A DNA stretch of 64,000 bases, from assembly GCA_001314655.1 (NCBI GenBank), contig LJSF01000043.1:248001-312000 (forward strand), in the 5' to 3' direction. Source of the stretch: Rhodobacteraceae bacterium HLUCCA08. GTDB taxonomy: Bacteria > Pseudomonadota > Alphaproteobacteria > Rhodobacterales > Rhodobacteraceae. Of the stretch, positions 53,643 through 62,039 are shown piece by piece (the stretch's first letter is position 1; each line of letters starts with the position of its first letter). A model generated the notes under the pieces. The model saw only the letters and a list, made by a program, of their open reading frames with translations. It was not told where the DNA came from and made no database searches. The position numbers and the translations under genes are program-made.

Positions 53643-53784
53643 GAAACCGGAAAATTTTGCCCGGAAACGGGAAATTCACGGAATCGCCGCATTGCGGCGC
53701 GTGACACCGGGGCAATTTGGTCTAAGAAGAGCCAGGCCAGCGGTTGCATGCAATCGGCGACCGCACGCAGTGAAAGGGACAGAC

Positions 53785-54174
53785 ATGCCAGACGTGAACC
53801 GGGGGAACAGGCCCCTCTCGCCCTTCATGATCGGTCAGTATTACCGGCCGCAATGGACCTCGATGACCTCGATCTTCGTGCGGATCACCGGGATCGCGCT
53901 GATCGTGGCCGGGCTGATGATCGTCTGGTGGTTCGCCGCCCTGGCCCGCGGCCCCGAGGCCTATGCGACCGCCAACGGCTTCATCACCTCGTGGTTCGGC
54001 GACCTGGTGATGTTCTTTTCACTGCTGGGGCTGTGGTATCACATGCTGGGCGGGATCCGGCACCTGATCTGGGACAGCGGCCGGATGCTGGATGTCGAAA
54101 CCTCCGAGCGGTTCGGCCAGATGATGGTGGTCGGATCGGTTCTGCTGACCATCTTCACCGTGATCGTCGTCTGA
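53785..54174 (+). CDS. sdhC: Succinate dehydrogenase cytochrome b556 subunit
   Basis: A 129-aa protein with three helices. The family start is RPLSPFMIGQYYRPQWTSMT, and the haem-ligand His is in LWYHMLGGIRHLIWD near residue 81. It anchors SdhAB and binds haem b and quinone with SdhD. The frame runs upstream, but ATG 53785 follows AAAGGGACAG and starts the conserved part. It is first gene of the sdh operon. Confidence 0.94.
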   Translation: MPDVNRGNRPLSPFMIGQYYRPQWTSMTSIFVRITGIALIVAGLMIVWWFAALARGPEAYATANGFITSWFGDLVMFFSLLGLWYHMLGGIRHLIWDSGRMLDVETSERFGQMMVVGSVLLTIFTVIVV

Positions 54175-54185
54175 AGGAGGCCGAG

Positions 54186-54557
54186 ATGCGTTATCTGACC
54201 GACCGCAAGCGCGCCACCGGCCTCGGCTCGGCCCATTCCGGCGCCGAACATCATTGGCACATGATCGTCACCTCGGTGCTGCTGACCGGCCTGGTGCCGA
54301 TGTTCGTCTTCACCTTCGGGCTGGGGCTGGGCATGGAATACGACCAGGCCGCCGCCTATTACAGCCGCCCCTTCCCGGCGATCATCGGCATCCTGACCCT
54401 GCTGGTGGGCTTCGTCCATTTCCGCAGCGGCGTGCAATCCGCGATCGAGGATTACACCCATGGCTTCCTTCGCAAGGCGCTGATCATCGCCGCCATCGGC
54501 CTGTGCTACACGCTGGCCGCCATCGGCATTTTCGCCATCGTCCGCATCGCGCTCTGA
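54186..54557 (+). CDS. sdhD: Succinate dehydrogenase membrane anchor subunit
   Basis: A 123-aa protein with three helices. N-terminal [25 protein letters not shown] is typical of alphaproteobacterial SdhD; the His in [17 protein letters not shown] near residue 80 is the likely haem ligand. A strong AAGGAGG ribosome site lies 6 nt before the ATG, inside the 11-bp gap after sdhC. Confidence 0.94.
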   Translation: MRYLTDRKRATGLGSAHSGAEHHWHMIVTSVLLTGLVPMFVFTFGLGLGMEYDQAAAYYSRPFPAIIGILTLLVGFVHFRSGVQSAIEDYTHGFLRKALIIAAIGLCYTLAAIGIFAIVRIAL

Positions 54558-54570
54558 GAGAGTTCCCCAA

Positions 54571-56376
54571 ATGGCTGAATACGAATACGAAACCCATGAA
54601 TATGACGTCGTCGTGGTGGGTGCCGGCGGGGCCGGGCTGCGGGCGACCCTGGGCATGGCCGAACAGGGGCTGCGGACGGCCTGCATTTCCAAGGTGTTCC
54701 CGACCCGATCGCATACCGTGGCGGCCCAGGGCGGGATCGCCGCCTCGCTTGGCAACATGGGCCCCGACAGCTGGCAATGGCACATGTACGACACCGTGAA
54801 AGGGTCGGACTGGCTGGGCGATACCGACGCGATGGAATACCTTGCCCGCGAAGCCCCCAAGGCGGTCTACGAGCTGGAGCATTACGGCGTGCCGTTCAGC
54901 CGGACCGAGGAGGGCAAGATCTACCAGCGGCCCTTCGGCGGCCACACCACCGAATACGGTGAAGGCCCGCCGGTGCAGCGCACCTGCGCCGCCGCCGACC
55001 GCACCGGCCACGCGATCCTGCACACGCTCTATGGCCAGAGCCTCAAGCAGAAGGCCGAATTCTACATCGAATATTTCGCCATCGACCTGCTGATGGGCGA
55101 GGATGGCGCCTGCAACGGCGTGATCTGCTGGAAGCTGGATGACGGCACCATGCATGTGTTTTCCGCCAAGATGGTGGTGCTGGCCACCGGCGGCTATGGC
55201 CGGGCCTATTTCAGCGCGACCTCGGCCCATACCTGCACCGGCGACGGCGGCGGCATGGTGGCCCGCGCCGGCCTGCCGCTGCAGGACATGGAATTCGTGC
55301 AGTTCCACCCCACGGGCATCTACGGGTCGGGCTGCCTGATCACCGAAGGCGCGCGGGGCGAAGGCGGCTACCTGACCAATTCGGAAGGCGAGCGGTTCAT
55401 GGAACGCTACGCCCCGACCTACAAGGACCTGGCGCCGCGCGACTATGTCAGCCGCTCGATGACCATGGAAATCCGCGAGGGCCGCGGGGTGGGCGCCGAG
55501 GGCGACCATATCCATCTGCACCTCAACCACCTGCCGGCCGAGGCCCTGGCCGAACGCCTGCCGGGCATTTCCGAAAGCGCCAAGATCTTTGCCGGCGTCG
55601 ATGTGACCCGGGAACCGATCCCGGTCCTGCCGACGGTGCATTACAACATGGGCGGCATCCCGACGAATTATTTCGGCGAGGTGCTGAACCCGACCGAGAC
55701 AGACCCCAACGCCGTGGTCCCCGGGCTGATGGCGGTGGGCGAGGCGGGCTGCGCCTCGGTCCATGGGGCGAACCGGCTGGGGTCGAACAGCCTGATCGAC
55801 CTGGTCGTCTTCGGCCGCGCCGCCGCGATCCGCGCGGGCGAGGTGGTCGACCGCGCCGGCGCGGTGCCGACGCCGCCCAAGGCGCAGATCGACAAGGCGC
55901 TGGACCGGTTCGACAACCTGCGCCATGCCGCCGGGGCCGTGCCCACGGCCGAATTGCGGCTGGAGATGCAGAAGACGATGCAGGCCGATGCGGCGGTGTT
56001 CCGCACCGACAAGACGCTCAAGGAAGGCGTCGAGAAGATGGGCGCGGTCGCCGCCAAGATGGACGACCTGAAGGTCACCGACCGGTCGCTGGTGTGGAAT
56101 TCCGACCTGATGGAGACGCTGGAGCTGACCAACCTGATGCCCAACGCGCTGGCCACCATCGTCGGGGCCGAGGCGCGCAAGGAAAGCCGCGGCGCCCATG
56201 CCCACGAGGATTATCCCAAGCGCGACGACGACAGATGGCGGGTGCACAGCATCGCCCGGGTCGACGGGGGCAATGTCGCGCTGTCCTATCGGCCGGTGAT
56301 CACCGATCCGCTGACCACCGAAAAACAGGGCGGCATCAGCCTGGGCAAGATCGCGCCGAAGGAACGGACCTTCTGA
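54571..56376 (+). CDS. sdhA: Succinate dehydrogenase flavoprotein subunit
   Basis: A 601-aa flavoprotein. FAD motif [20 protein letters not shown], covalent-FAD His in [18 protein letters not shown] near residue 47, substrate residues in [19 protein letters not shown] and in [19 protein letters not shown] near 272-290, and [21 protein letters not shown] near 393. It oxidises succinate to fumarate in complex II. The stop shares a base with the next lipoprotein gene (TGATG). Confidence 0.97.
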   Translation: MAEYEYETHEYDVVVVGAGGAGLRATLGMAEQGLRTACISKVFPTRSHTVAAQGGIAASLGNMGPDSWQWHMYDTVKGSDWLGDTDAMEYLAREAPKAVYELEHYGVPFSRTEEGKIYQRPFGGHTTEYGEGPPVQRTCAAADRTGHAILHTLYGQSLKQKAEFYIEYFAIDLLMGEDGACNGVICWKLDDGTMHVFSAKMVVLATGGYGRAYFSATSAHTCTGDGGGMVARAGLPLQDMEFVQFHPTGIYGSGCLITEGARGEGGYLTNSEGERFMERYAPTYKDLAPRDYVSRSMTMEIREGRGVGAEGDHIHLHLNHLPAEALAERLPGISESAKIFAGVDVTREPIPVLPTVHYNMGGIPTNYFGEVLNPTETDPNAVVPGLMAVGEAGCASVHGANRLGSNSLIDLVVFGRAAAIRAGEVVDRAGAVPTPPKAQIDKALDRFDNLRHAAGAVPTAELRLEMQKTMQADAAVFRTDKTLKEGVEKMGAVAAKMDDLKVTDRSLVWNSDLMETLELTNLMPNALATIVGAEARKESRGAHAHEDYPKRDDDRWRVHSIARVDGGNVALSYRPVITDPLTTEKQGGISLGKIAPKERTF

Positions 56377-56657
56377 TGCGCAGGGGGGGGCTCCTCGTGC
56401 CCTTGGCACTTGTCGCGTGCACGCCGCAGCCGGTCGACCCGGAGCGGGCCGCGCAGCGCTGCGAGGAGCGGGCCCGGGCCGCCGCCGGGCCGACCGGAGA
56501 GGTGCGGCTGGGCGCGAATTCCGAGGACGGCCCCTTTGCCGGGGTGTCGATCGGGATCAGTTCGGATTACCTGGCCGGTCGTGATCCCATGGCGGTCTAT
56601 GAACAATGCGTCTACGATCTGACCGGCGCGGCCCCGATCCGGCCGCCGCGCCTGTGA
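56376..56657 (+). CDS. Small lipoprotein in the sdh operon (1)
   Basis: A 93-aa protein with signal [15 protein letters not shown] and lipobox LVAC (Cys15). It then has about 75 residues with two further cysteines (QRCEERARAA, EQCVYDLTG) and VSIGISSDYLAGRDP. The conserved-looking Cys spacing suggests one disulfide. It starts in a 1-bp overlap with sdhA, so it is translated with it. No known family; the place between sdhA and sdhB suggests a conserved but unstudied partner. Confidence 0.75.
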   Translation: MRRGGLLVPLALVACTPQPVDPERAAQRCEERARAAAGPTGEVRLGANSEDGPFAGVSIGISSDYLAGRDPMAVYEQCVYDLTGAAPIRPPRL

Positions 56658-56680
56658 CATCACAATCGGAGGACCCGAGC

Positions 56681-56983
56681 ATGATCACCCGCATCGCAAT
56701 CGCCCTGAGCGCCGCCGCCACGCTGTCGGCCTGCCAACTGGGCGGTGTCGTCGAGCCCGCCCTGAAGGACGAGGCGCGCGGCATCGTCGGCCCGATCGTC
56801 GCCCAGGAAGTTCCCGGTGCCCCCGGCACGGCGCTGACCGAATGCATCCTCGACAATGCCGCCAATGACGAACTGGCCCAGATCGTCGCCGCCGGCGGCA
56901 CCCCGGCCACGGTCGTCCTGGTCGGCGACATCCTGGCCCGGGACGACACCGTCGCCTGTGGCGTGGCCCGCCTCACGGGCTGA
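56681..56983 (+). CDS. Small lipoprotein in the sdh operon (2)
   Basis: A 100-aa protein with signal peptide and lipobox LSAC (Cys18). The mature part has two cysteines (LTECILDNAAND, TVACGVARLTG) and no recognised domain. ATG 56681 follows GGAGGAC. It is the second gene between sdhA and sdhB, 23 bp after lipoprotein 1 and 27 bp before sdhB. Both may be outer-membrane or periplasm-facing lipoproteins; function unknown. Confidence 0.75.
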   Translation: MITRIAIALSAAATLSACQLGGVVEPALKDEARGIVGPIVAQEVPGAPGTALTECILDNAANDELAQIVAAGGTPATVVLVGDILARDDTVACGVARLTG

Positions 56984-57010
56984 GAGACCAACCCAAGGAG
57001 TCCATGGCCC

Positions 57011-57790
57011 ATGGCCCAATTGACGCTTCCCAAGAACAGCCGGATGACCACCGGCAAGACCTGGCCCAAGCCCGAGGGCGCGACCAATCTGCGCAAGGTG
57101 CAGATCTATCGCTGGAACCCCGATGACGGGCAGAACCCGCGGCTGGACACCTATTGGGTCGACATGGACAGCTGCGGGCCGATGGTTCTGGACGCGCTGA
57201 TCAAGATCAAGAACGAGATCGACCCGACCCTGACCTTCCGCCGGTCCTGCCGCGAAGGCATCTGCGGCTCCTGTGCGATGAATATCGACGGGATCAACAC
57301 CCTGGCCTGCATCTATGGCCTGGACGAGATCGACGGCGATATCCGGATCTATCCGCTGCCGCATATGCCGGTGGTCAAGGACCTGATCCCGGATCTGACG
57401 CATTTCTATGCCCAGCATGCCAGCATCATGCCCTGGCTGGAAACCAGGACCAACCGCCCGGCCAAGGAATGGAAGCAGTCGATCGAGGACCGCAAGAAGC
57501 TGGACGGGCTTTATGAATGCGTGATGTGTGCGTCCTGTTCGACGGCCTGCCCGTCCTATTGGTGGAACGGCGACCGCTATCTTGGCCCCGCCGCGCTGCT
57601 GCATGCCTATCGCTGGATCATCGACAGCCGCGACGAGGCGACGGGCGAGCGGCTGGACCAGCTGGAAGATCCGTTCAAGCTGTATCGCTGCCACACGATC
57701 ATGAACTGCGCCAAGACCTGCCCCAAGGGCCTGAACCCGGCGGCGGCGATCGCGCATATCAAGAAGATGATGCTGGATCGCGTGGTCTGA
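57011..57790 (+). CDS. sdhB: Succinate dehydrogenase iron-sulfur subunit
   Basis: A 259-aa protein. The [2Fe-2S] domain has [16 protein letters not shown] near residue 79. The C-terminal [4Fe-4S] and [3Fe-4S] sites use [17 protein letters not shown] near 171 and [17 protein letters not shown] near 228. It passes electrons from SdhA to SdhCD. AAGGAG lies 14 nt before the ATG. It is last gene of the sdh operon. Confidence 0.97.
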   Translation: MAQLTLPKNSRMTTGKTWPKPEGATNLRKVQIYRWNPDDGQNPRLDTYWVDMDSCGPMVLDALIKIKNEIDPTLTFRRSCREGICGSCAMNIDGINTLACIYGLDEIDGDIRIYPLPHMPVVKDLIPDLTHFYAQHASIMPWLETRTNRPAKEWKQSIEDRKKLDGLYECVMCASCSTACPSYWWNGDRYLGPAALLHAYRWIIDSRDEATGERLDQLEDPFKLYRCHTIMNCAKTCPKGLNPAAAIAHIKKMMLDRVV

Positions 57791-57841
57791 GCCGGTTGAA
57801 AGAATGAGCGCGACCGCGCGCGTTCAGTCCGCCGGTATCAG

Positions 57842-57871
57842 AGGCGCCGCGCCTGTCCGGGGGTGGCGCCT
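57842..57871 (+). terminator. Possible terminator after sdhB
   Basis: AGGCGCC/GGCGCCT 7-bp stem with a 16-nt GC-rich loop followed by TCTGCTTGT, 52 bp after the sdhB stop. Confidence 0.35.
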
Positions 57872-57930
57872 TCTGCTTGTGCCGGAGCCTCCGGCGGGGG
57901 CATTCCGGACCCGAAGAAGCGGAGGGCGGG

Positions 57931-58773
57931 ATGAACGAGCCTGAGGATGCCGCGGCGCGGCGGGCGGTGGCGCCGGTGATCTGCTATCCGACCGAAGCGG
58001 TGCCGGAGGTGGACATGGCGCTGTATCGGGACGCGGTGGCGGGTGCGGTGCCGGTCGAGGCGGTGGTCGTCCCGCCGCGCGACGCCGCGGCGATCGTCGT
58101 GCCGGCGGGGTCGGTGCTGCGGATCGCTTGCCCCGAGGGGCCGCAGGTGGGGGATCTGAACCTGTTTCACGCCCGGAACCTGTCGGAGCGGTTCTATTCC
58201 GGCAAGACGCGGGCGCTGCAGGGGACCCATGTGTCGGTCGGTGACCGGCTGTGGTCCTCGTTCCCCTGTCTGCGGCCGATGGCGACCGTGGTGACCGATA
58301 CGCTGGACTGGTACGGGGTCGATCGGTTCGGTGGCCGGGTGCATGACGTGATCGGCACCCGCTGTGACCCCTATACCGGCAACCTCTTGTCGGGCGGGCA
58401 GTATCATCACTGCTGCCATTCCAATCTGACCCGGGCGCTGGCCGGTCATCTGGATGTGCCGCTGGACGCGGCAGAGCCGCATGTGCATGACGTGCTCAAC
58501 GTCTTCATGTGCACCGGCTTCACCGCCGATACAGGTCAGTATTTCATGAAGGCCAGCCCGGCGCGGGCCGGCGATCATCTGGAACTGCTGGCCGAGATCG
58601 ACCTGCTGGCGGTGCTGAGCGCCTGCCCCGGCGGCGATTGCGGGGCCGAGCATTCCAGCGATGCGGCGGCCTGTTTTCCGCTGCTGATGGAGCGGCGCGA
58701 TCCGGTGCCGGGGGCGCTGGCCGGCTGGGCGCCGCCGCCGGTCAACGGCTATGACCGCAGCCACGGGGCCTAG
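57931..58773 (+). CDS. DUF1989 (urea carboxylase-associated family) protein
   Basis: A 280-aa cytoplasmic protein. VVVPPRDAAAIVVPAGSVLRI near residue 48 and GDLNLFHARNLSERFYSGKTRALQ near 73 match the DUF1989 fold; a Cys/His cluster (GQYHHCCHSNL near 165, VFMCTGF, ACPGGDCGAEHSSDAAAC) may bind metal. Family members lie by urea carboxylase/allophanate hydrolase or aminomethyltransferase genes, but none is here. GGAGGGC precedes ATG 57931. The stop overlaps the convergent aldo/keto reductase stop by 4 bp. Confidence 0.82.
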   Translation: MNEPEDAAARRAVAPVICYPTEAVPEVDMALYRDAVAGAVPVEAVVVPPRDAAAIVVPAGSVLRIACPEGPQVGDLNLFHARNLSERFYSGKTRALQGTHVSVGDRLWSSFPCLRPMATVVTDTLDWYGVDRFGGRVHDVIGTRCDPYTGNLLSGGQYHHCCHSNLTRALAGHLDVPLDAAEPHVHDVLNVFMCTGFTADTGQYFMKASPARAGDHLELLAEIDLLAVLSACPGGDCGAEHSSDAAACFPLLMERRDPVPGALAGWAPPPVNGYDRSHGA

Positions 58774-59753
58774 CAATAGCGTTCGGGCGTGCGGGCCTGG
58801 GCCTCGGAATAGCGGTCGCCATTCGCGAAGCCCGGGGGCAACAGGCGGGCGATCTCGGCCCGGTCGGCCTGGGACAGGGTGATCTCGGGTGCCGTGGCCC
58901 AGTGGGCCAGGTGGGCGGCGCTGCGGGTGCCGGGGATCGGGATCAGGTGGTCGCCCCGGTCCAGCACCCAGGCCAGCGCCGCCTGGGCCGTGGTCCAGCC
59001 GCGCGCCTTGGCGAAGCTGCGGAAGCCGTCGATCAGGGCCAGGTTGCGGGGGTAGTTGTCGGCCGAAAAACGCGGCATGGGTTTGCGGAAATCGCCCTCG
59101 GCGAAGCGGGACGGGTCGGGCGGGCTGTCGGTCAGCGCGCCGCGGGCCAGCGGCGAGAACGGCACGAAGGCCACGCCCAGCTCGGCGCAGGCCTGGATCG
59201 GGCCGAGCTCTGGCAGCCGGGTCCAGAGCGAATATTCGTTCTGCACCGCGGTGACGGGCCGTTCCGCATGGGCGCGGCGCAGGGTGGCGGGGGCGATTTC
59301 GGAAAGGCCGTAACCGCCGATCAACCCTTCGTCGATGAAACGGCCCATGAGGCCGGCCAGTTCTTCGGGCGGCATGGCCGGGTCGCGGCGATGGGCGTAG
59401 AACAGCTCCACCCGGTCGCGCCCGAGGCGGCGCAGAGAGCCGGTGAGTTCGGCGCGCAGATGGGCTTCGGACGTGTCCACCGGATGCTCCGGGTCACGGG
59501 TGAGCGCGGCCTTGGTGGCGATGACCACGTCGGGCCGGCGGGTGCGCAGCCAATCGCCCAGGATCTCTTCCGAGACATGCGGGCCATAGACATTGGCGGT
59601 GTCGTAGAAGGTGATGCCCGCGTCCCGCGCCGCGTCGAGGCAGGCCAGCGAGGTGGCCCGGTCGGTCGGGCCGAAGGCGCCGGCCAGGCTCATGCAGCCC
59701 AGGCCGATCGCCGAAACCTGTGGGCCCTGCGCCCCGAGTTGCCTCCGTTTCAT
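58770..59753 (-). CDS. Aldo/keto reductase
   Basis: A 327-aa (beta/alpha)8 NADPH oxidoreductase. Start [20 protein letters not shown], catalytic Asp/Tyr in [17 protein letters not shown], Lys in VVIATKAAL, and His in [10 protein letters not shown]; the C-terminal NADP site has [13 protein letters not shown]. It resembles the YajO/Tas-like AKR11-13 group acting on general carbonyls; the substrate is unknown. ATG 59753 overlaps the deoD stop (ATGA), so the two are coupled. Confidence 0.9.
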   Translation of the reverse strand: MKRRQLGAQGPQVSAIGLGCMSLAGAFGPTDRATSLACLDAARDAGITFYDTANVYGPHVSEEILGDWLRTRRPDVVIATKAALTRDPEHPVDTSEAHLRAELTGSLRRLGRDRVELFYAHRRDPAMPPEELAGLMGRFIDEGLIGGYGLSEIAPATLRRAHAERPVTAVQNEYSLWTRLPELGPIQACAELGVAFVPFSPLARGALTDSPPDPSRFAEGDFRKPMPRFSADNYPRNLALIDGFRSFAKARGWTTAQAALAWVLDRGDHLIPIPGTRSAAHLAHWATAPEITLSQADRAEIARLLPPGFANGDRYSEAQARTPERYC

Positions 59754-60454
59754 GCGAAGGCCGCGCGCAGGGCGATGTCGACCATGTCGCCGAAACTGCG
59801 TTCGCGGTCCTCGGCCGGCAGGGCCTCGTGCGTCTTGAGGTGGTCCGACACGGTCAGCACCGCCAGCGCCCGGCACCCGTAGCGGGCGGCGAGGGTGTAA
59901 AGCTCGGCCGTTTCCATCTCGACGCCCAAAATGCCGTGCCGCTCCATCTGCTCGGTCAGATCGGGGCGTTCGTCGTAGAACACGTCCGAGGAATAGATGC
60001 CGCCCACATGGGCGCCGACGCCCAGATCGACGGCCGCATCGGCGGCGGCGCGCAGCAGGCCGTAATCGGCGCATGGGGCGAAGTTCAGCTCGCGGAAGAT
60101 CCCGCGCGACGGGGTCGACAGGGTCGAGGCGGCCATCGCCAGGATCACGTCGCGGAGCTTGACCGCCTCCTGCATCGCGCCGCAGGACCCGATGCGGATC
60201 AGGGTCCGGGCGCCGTAATCGCGGATCAACTCGTTGGCGTAGATCGACAGCGACGGCATGCCCATGCCCGAGCCCTGGATCGTCACCCGATGCCCGTTCC
60301 AGGTGCCGGTGAAGCCCAGCATGCCGCGCACCTGGTTGACACATGCGGCATCGGTCAGGAATGTCTCGGCCGCCCATTTCGCCCGGTGGGGATCGCCGGG
60401 CATCAGCACGGTCTGTGCAATCTCGCCGGTTTTCGCGCCGATATGGATGGTCAT
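59750..60454 (-). CDS. deoD: Purine-nucleoside phosphorylase DeoD
   Basis: A 234-aa hexameric-type PNP. N-terminus [37 protein letters not shown] near residue 62, RIGSCGAM near 86, [15 protein letters not shown] near 178, and catalytic SDHLKT near 203. It phosphorolyses purine nucleosides for salvage. ATG 60454 was chosen over one 10 codons upstream, because DeoD proteins begin at this Met. It is divergent from the DUF4329-like pair (60-bp gap). Confidence 0.94.
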   Translation of the reverse strand: MTIHIGAKTGEIAQTVLMPGDPHRAKWAAETFLTDAACVNQVRGMLGFTGTWNGHRVTIQGSGMGMPSLSIYANELIRDYGARTLIRIGSCGAMQEAVKLRDVILAMAASTLSTPSRGIFRELNFAPCADYGLLRAAADAAVDLGVGAHVGGIYSSDVFYDERPDLTEQMERHGILGVEMETAELYTLAARYGCRALAVLTVSDHLKTHEALPAEDRERSFGDMVDIALRAAFA

Positions 60455-60514
60455 TCTGGCCTCATGCGTGATTTCCGCTATCATCCTGCCAGAGCGGCGG
60501 GGCCGAGGGAACGG

Positions 60515-61048
60515 ATGAAACGACTGGTATTGCTATTCGCCCTGATCGCGGGGATGGCGCAGGCGGAAAAGGCGCGGCACCCCGATTGGGAACAGGTCGA
60601 TTTCGTCACCGCCCTGTTCGGCGAATTGCAGATGCTGTCGATCAACAAGCGCCGCGAATACTGCGGCTATATCGGCCGCGACGCGTCCGGCGCGCTGGTG
60701 GCGACGGATCCGGTGCCGGGGGAGATGGCCTCCTGCCTTCCGGTCTGGCCCGACCGAGGCGAAATGACGGTGATCGCCAGCTATCACACCCATGGCGCCT
60801 TCGATATCGGCTATCTGAACGAGATCCCGTCGGATATCGACCTGCAGGGCGATATCGCGCTGGGGATCGACGGCTGGATCGCCACGCCGGGGGGCCGGCT
60901 GTGGTTTTCCGACCATCGCGCGCGCGAGGTGCGGCTGATCTGCGGGATCACCTGCCTGCCGTTTTCGCCGCGGTTCTACAAGGGCACCAGCGGGCATATC
61001 GCGAAATCCTATACGCTCGAAGAGCTGATCCGGAGGATGGAGTATTGA
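60515..61048 (+). CDS. Secreted DUF4329-like protein 1
   Basis: A 177-aa protein with signal peptide ([13 protein letters not shown]). The domain contains [33 protein letters not shown] and [14 protein letters not shown], the DUF4329 (JAB-like, HTH-containing) pattern otherwise known from Rhs-type C-termini. Conserved cysteines ([19 protein letters not shown]) suggest disulfides in the periplasm. ATG 60515 follows GAGGGA. It is paralogous to and co-translated with the next gene. Confidence 0.75.
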   Translation: MKRLVLLFALIAGMAQAEKARHPDWEQVDFVTALFGELQMLSINKRREYCGYIGRDASGALVATDPVPGEMASCLPVWPDRGEMTVIASYHTHGAFDIGYLNEIPSDIDLQGDIALGIDGWIATPGGRLWFSDHRAREVRLICGITCLPFSPRFYKGTSGHIAKSYTLEELIRRMEY

Positions 61049-61560
61049 GGCGCGCCCTGCTCGCCGCGTTGCTTGTCGCCACGCCGGCCTTCGGCCAATC
61101 GGCCGAGGAAACAGCGCTGGTGAAAACCGTTTTCGAAAAGCTGAATGCCCGGTCGATCGTCGAGAACGTGGAATATTGCGGTTATATCGGCCGGGACCGG
61201 CACGGGCGGCTGTTCGCGTCCAAGCCGATCCGGGGGCAGGTCGATACCTGTTTGCCCCATGCGCCGCGGTCAATGGTCGTGGTCGAGACGTCCTATCACA
61301 CCCACGGCGCTTTTTCGGTCGATTTCTTCAATGAAATGCCAAGCGCCAGCGACATGGAGGCGGACGAGGCCGAGGGGATCGACGGCTGGGTCGCCACGCC
61401 CGGCGGGCGGCTGTGGTATATCGACACCGCACAGATGGATACCTGGCTGGTCTGCGGGCGGGGTTGTCTGCCGACGGACCCCGCCTTTGTCGCCGGCAGC
61501 GACGGGATCATCCCGTCGCGCTTTGCCTATGCCGATCTGGTGCGCCGGCTGGGATACTGA
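61045..61560 (+). CDS. Secreted DUF4329-like protein 2 (TTG start)
   Basis: A 171-aa paralogue of the preceding protein, with the signal peptide ALLAALLVATPAFG and shared [42 protein letters not shown] and VCGRGCLPTDP. The only fitting start is TTG 61045, overlapping the previous stop (TTGA) with GGAGG 8 nt upstream. The extended upstream open frame has no signal peptide and is rejected. It converges with the H-NS gene (3 bp between stops). Confidence 0.75.
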   Translation: MRRALLAALLVATPAFGQSAEETALVKTVFEKLNARSIVENVEYCGYIGRDRHGRLFASKPIRGQVDTCLPHAPRSMVVVETSYHTHGAFSVDFFNEMPSASDMEADEAEGIDGWVATPGGRLWYIDTAQMDTWLVCGRGCLPTDPAFVAGSDGIIPSRFAYADLVRRLGY

Positions 61561-61563
61561 CCC

Positions 61564-61914
61564 TCAGATCGCCATGCTTTCGGGGGATTTCCCGGCCGCG
61601 ATCGCGTCCTTGTACCAGGCGGGCTGGCGGCCCTTGCCGGTCCAGGTCTGTTTCGGATCGGCGGGGTTGGCGTATTTCGCCGCGCCCTTTTTCACCGGCT
61701 TTGTCGCGGTTGCGCGGCGCCGGCCAGGTTTCGGGCCGGGCTTGGGCGCCGCGACCAGTTCATCCAGCGATACGCCGAATTCCGCCGCGGCTTTCGTGGC
61801 GGCGTCGCGCGCCTTTTTCAGATCCGCCTTTTCGGCCCGGTCCAGGGCCTTTTCCACGTCGCGCTTGAGCTTTTCGAGGTCTTTGCGAGACAGGGAACCG
61901 AGGTCGAGTGTCAT
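61564..61914 (-). CDS. H-NS family nucleoid protein (HvrA type)
   Basis: A 116-aa protein. The N-terminal coiled coil (SLSRKDLEKLKRDVEKALDRAEKADLKKA) is for oligomerisation, followed by a basic linker (PKPGPKPGRRRATATKPVKKG) and the H-NS C-terminal DNA-binding motif KYANPADPKQTWTGKGRQPAWY. In Rhodobacter, HvrA is an H-NS-like regulator of photosynthesis and nitrogen-fixation genes. Start ATG 61914 fits the conserved beginning TLDLGSLSRKDLE. The upstream DNA is unusually AT-rich, which may be an autoregulatory site. Confidence 0.88.
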   Translation of the reverse strand: MTLDLGSLSRKDLEKLKRDVEKALDRAEKADLKKARDAATKAAAEFGVSLDELVAAPKPGPKPGRRRATATKPVKKGAAKYANPADPKQTWTGKGRQPAWYKDAIAAGKSPESMAI

Positions 61915-61944
61915 CTGGTGATGTCCTTGCTTGAGTGACTTATT

Positions 61945-61972
61945 TCGCGAATACCCTTCGCGATCCAATATA
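61945..61972 (-). promoter_or_regulatory. AT-rich leader of the H-NS gene with inverted repeat
   Basis: TCGCGAA-TACCC-TTCGCGA perfect 7-bp inverted repeat (61945-61963) next to a -10-like TATATT read on the minus strand (61967-61972), about 53 bp upstream of the H-NS ATG. It is among the most AT-rich DNA in the window. No good -35 was found. Confidence 0.4.
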
Positions 61973-61997
61973 CAAGCAGGAATAACGGATAATTGCC

Positions 61998-62027
61998 CAA
62001 AAAGACAATTGCGGAAACGTCTTTTCG
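61998..62027 (-). terminator. Possible terminator after ecm
   Basis: On the minus strand CCGAAAAGAC and GTCTTTTTGG form a 10-bp stem (one G-U pair) with a 12-nt loop, 13 bp after the ecm stop. The stem is A/T-rich and carries the T5 inside its 3' arm; a weak terminator or processing element. Confidence 0.4.
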
Positions 62028-62039
62028 GATTTCCGGGAA

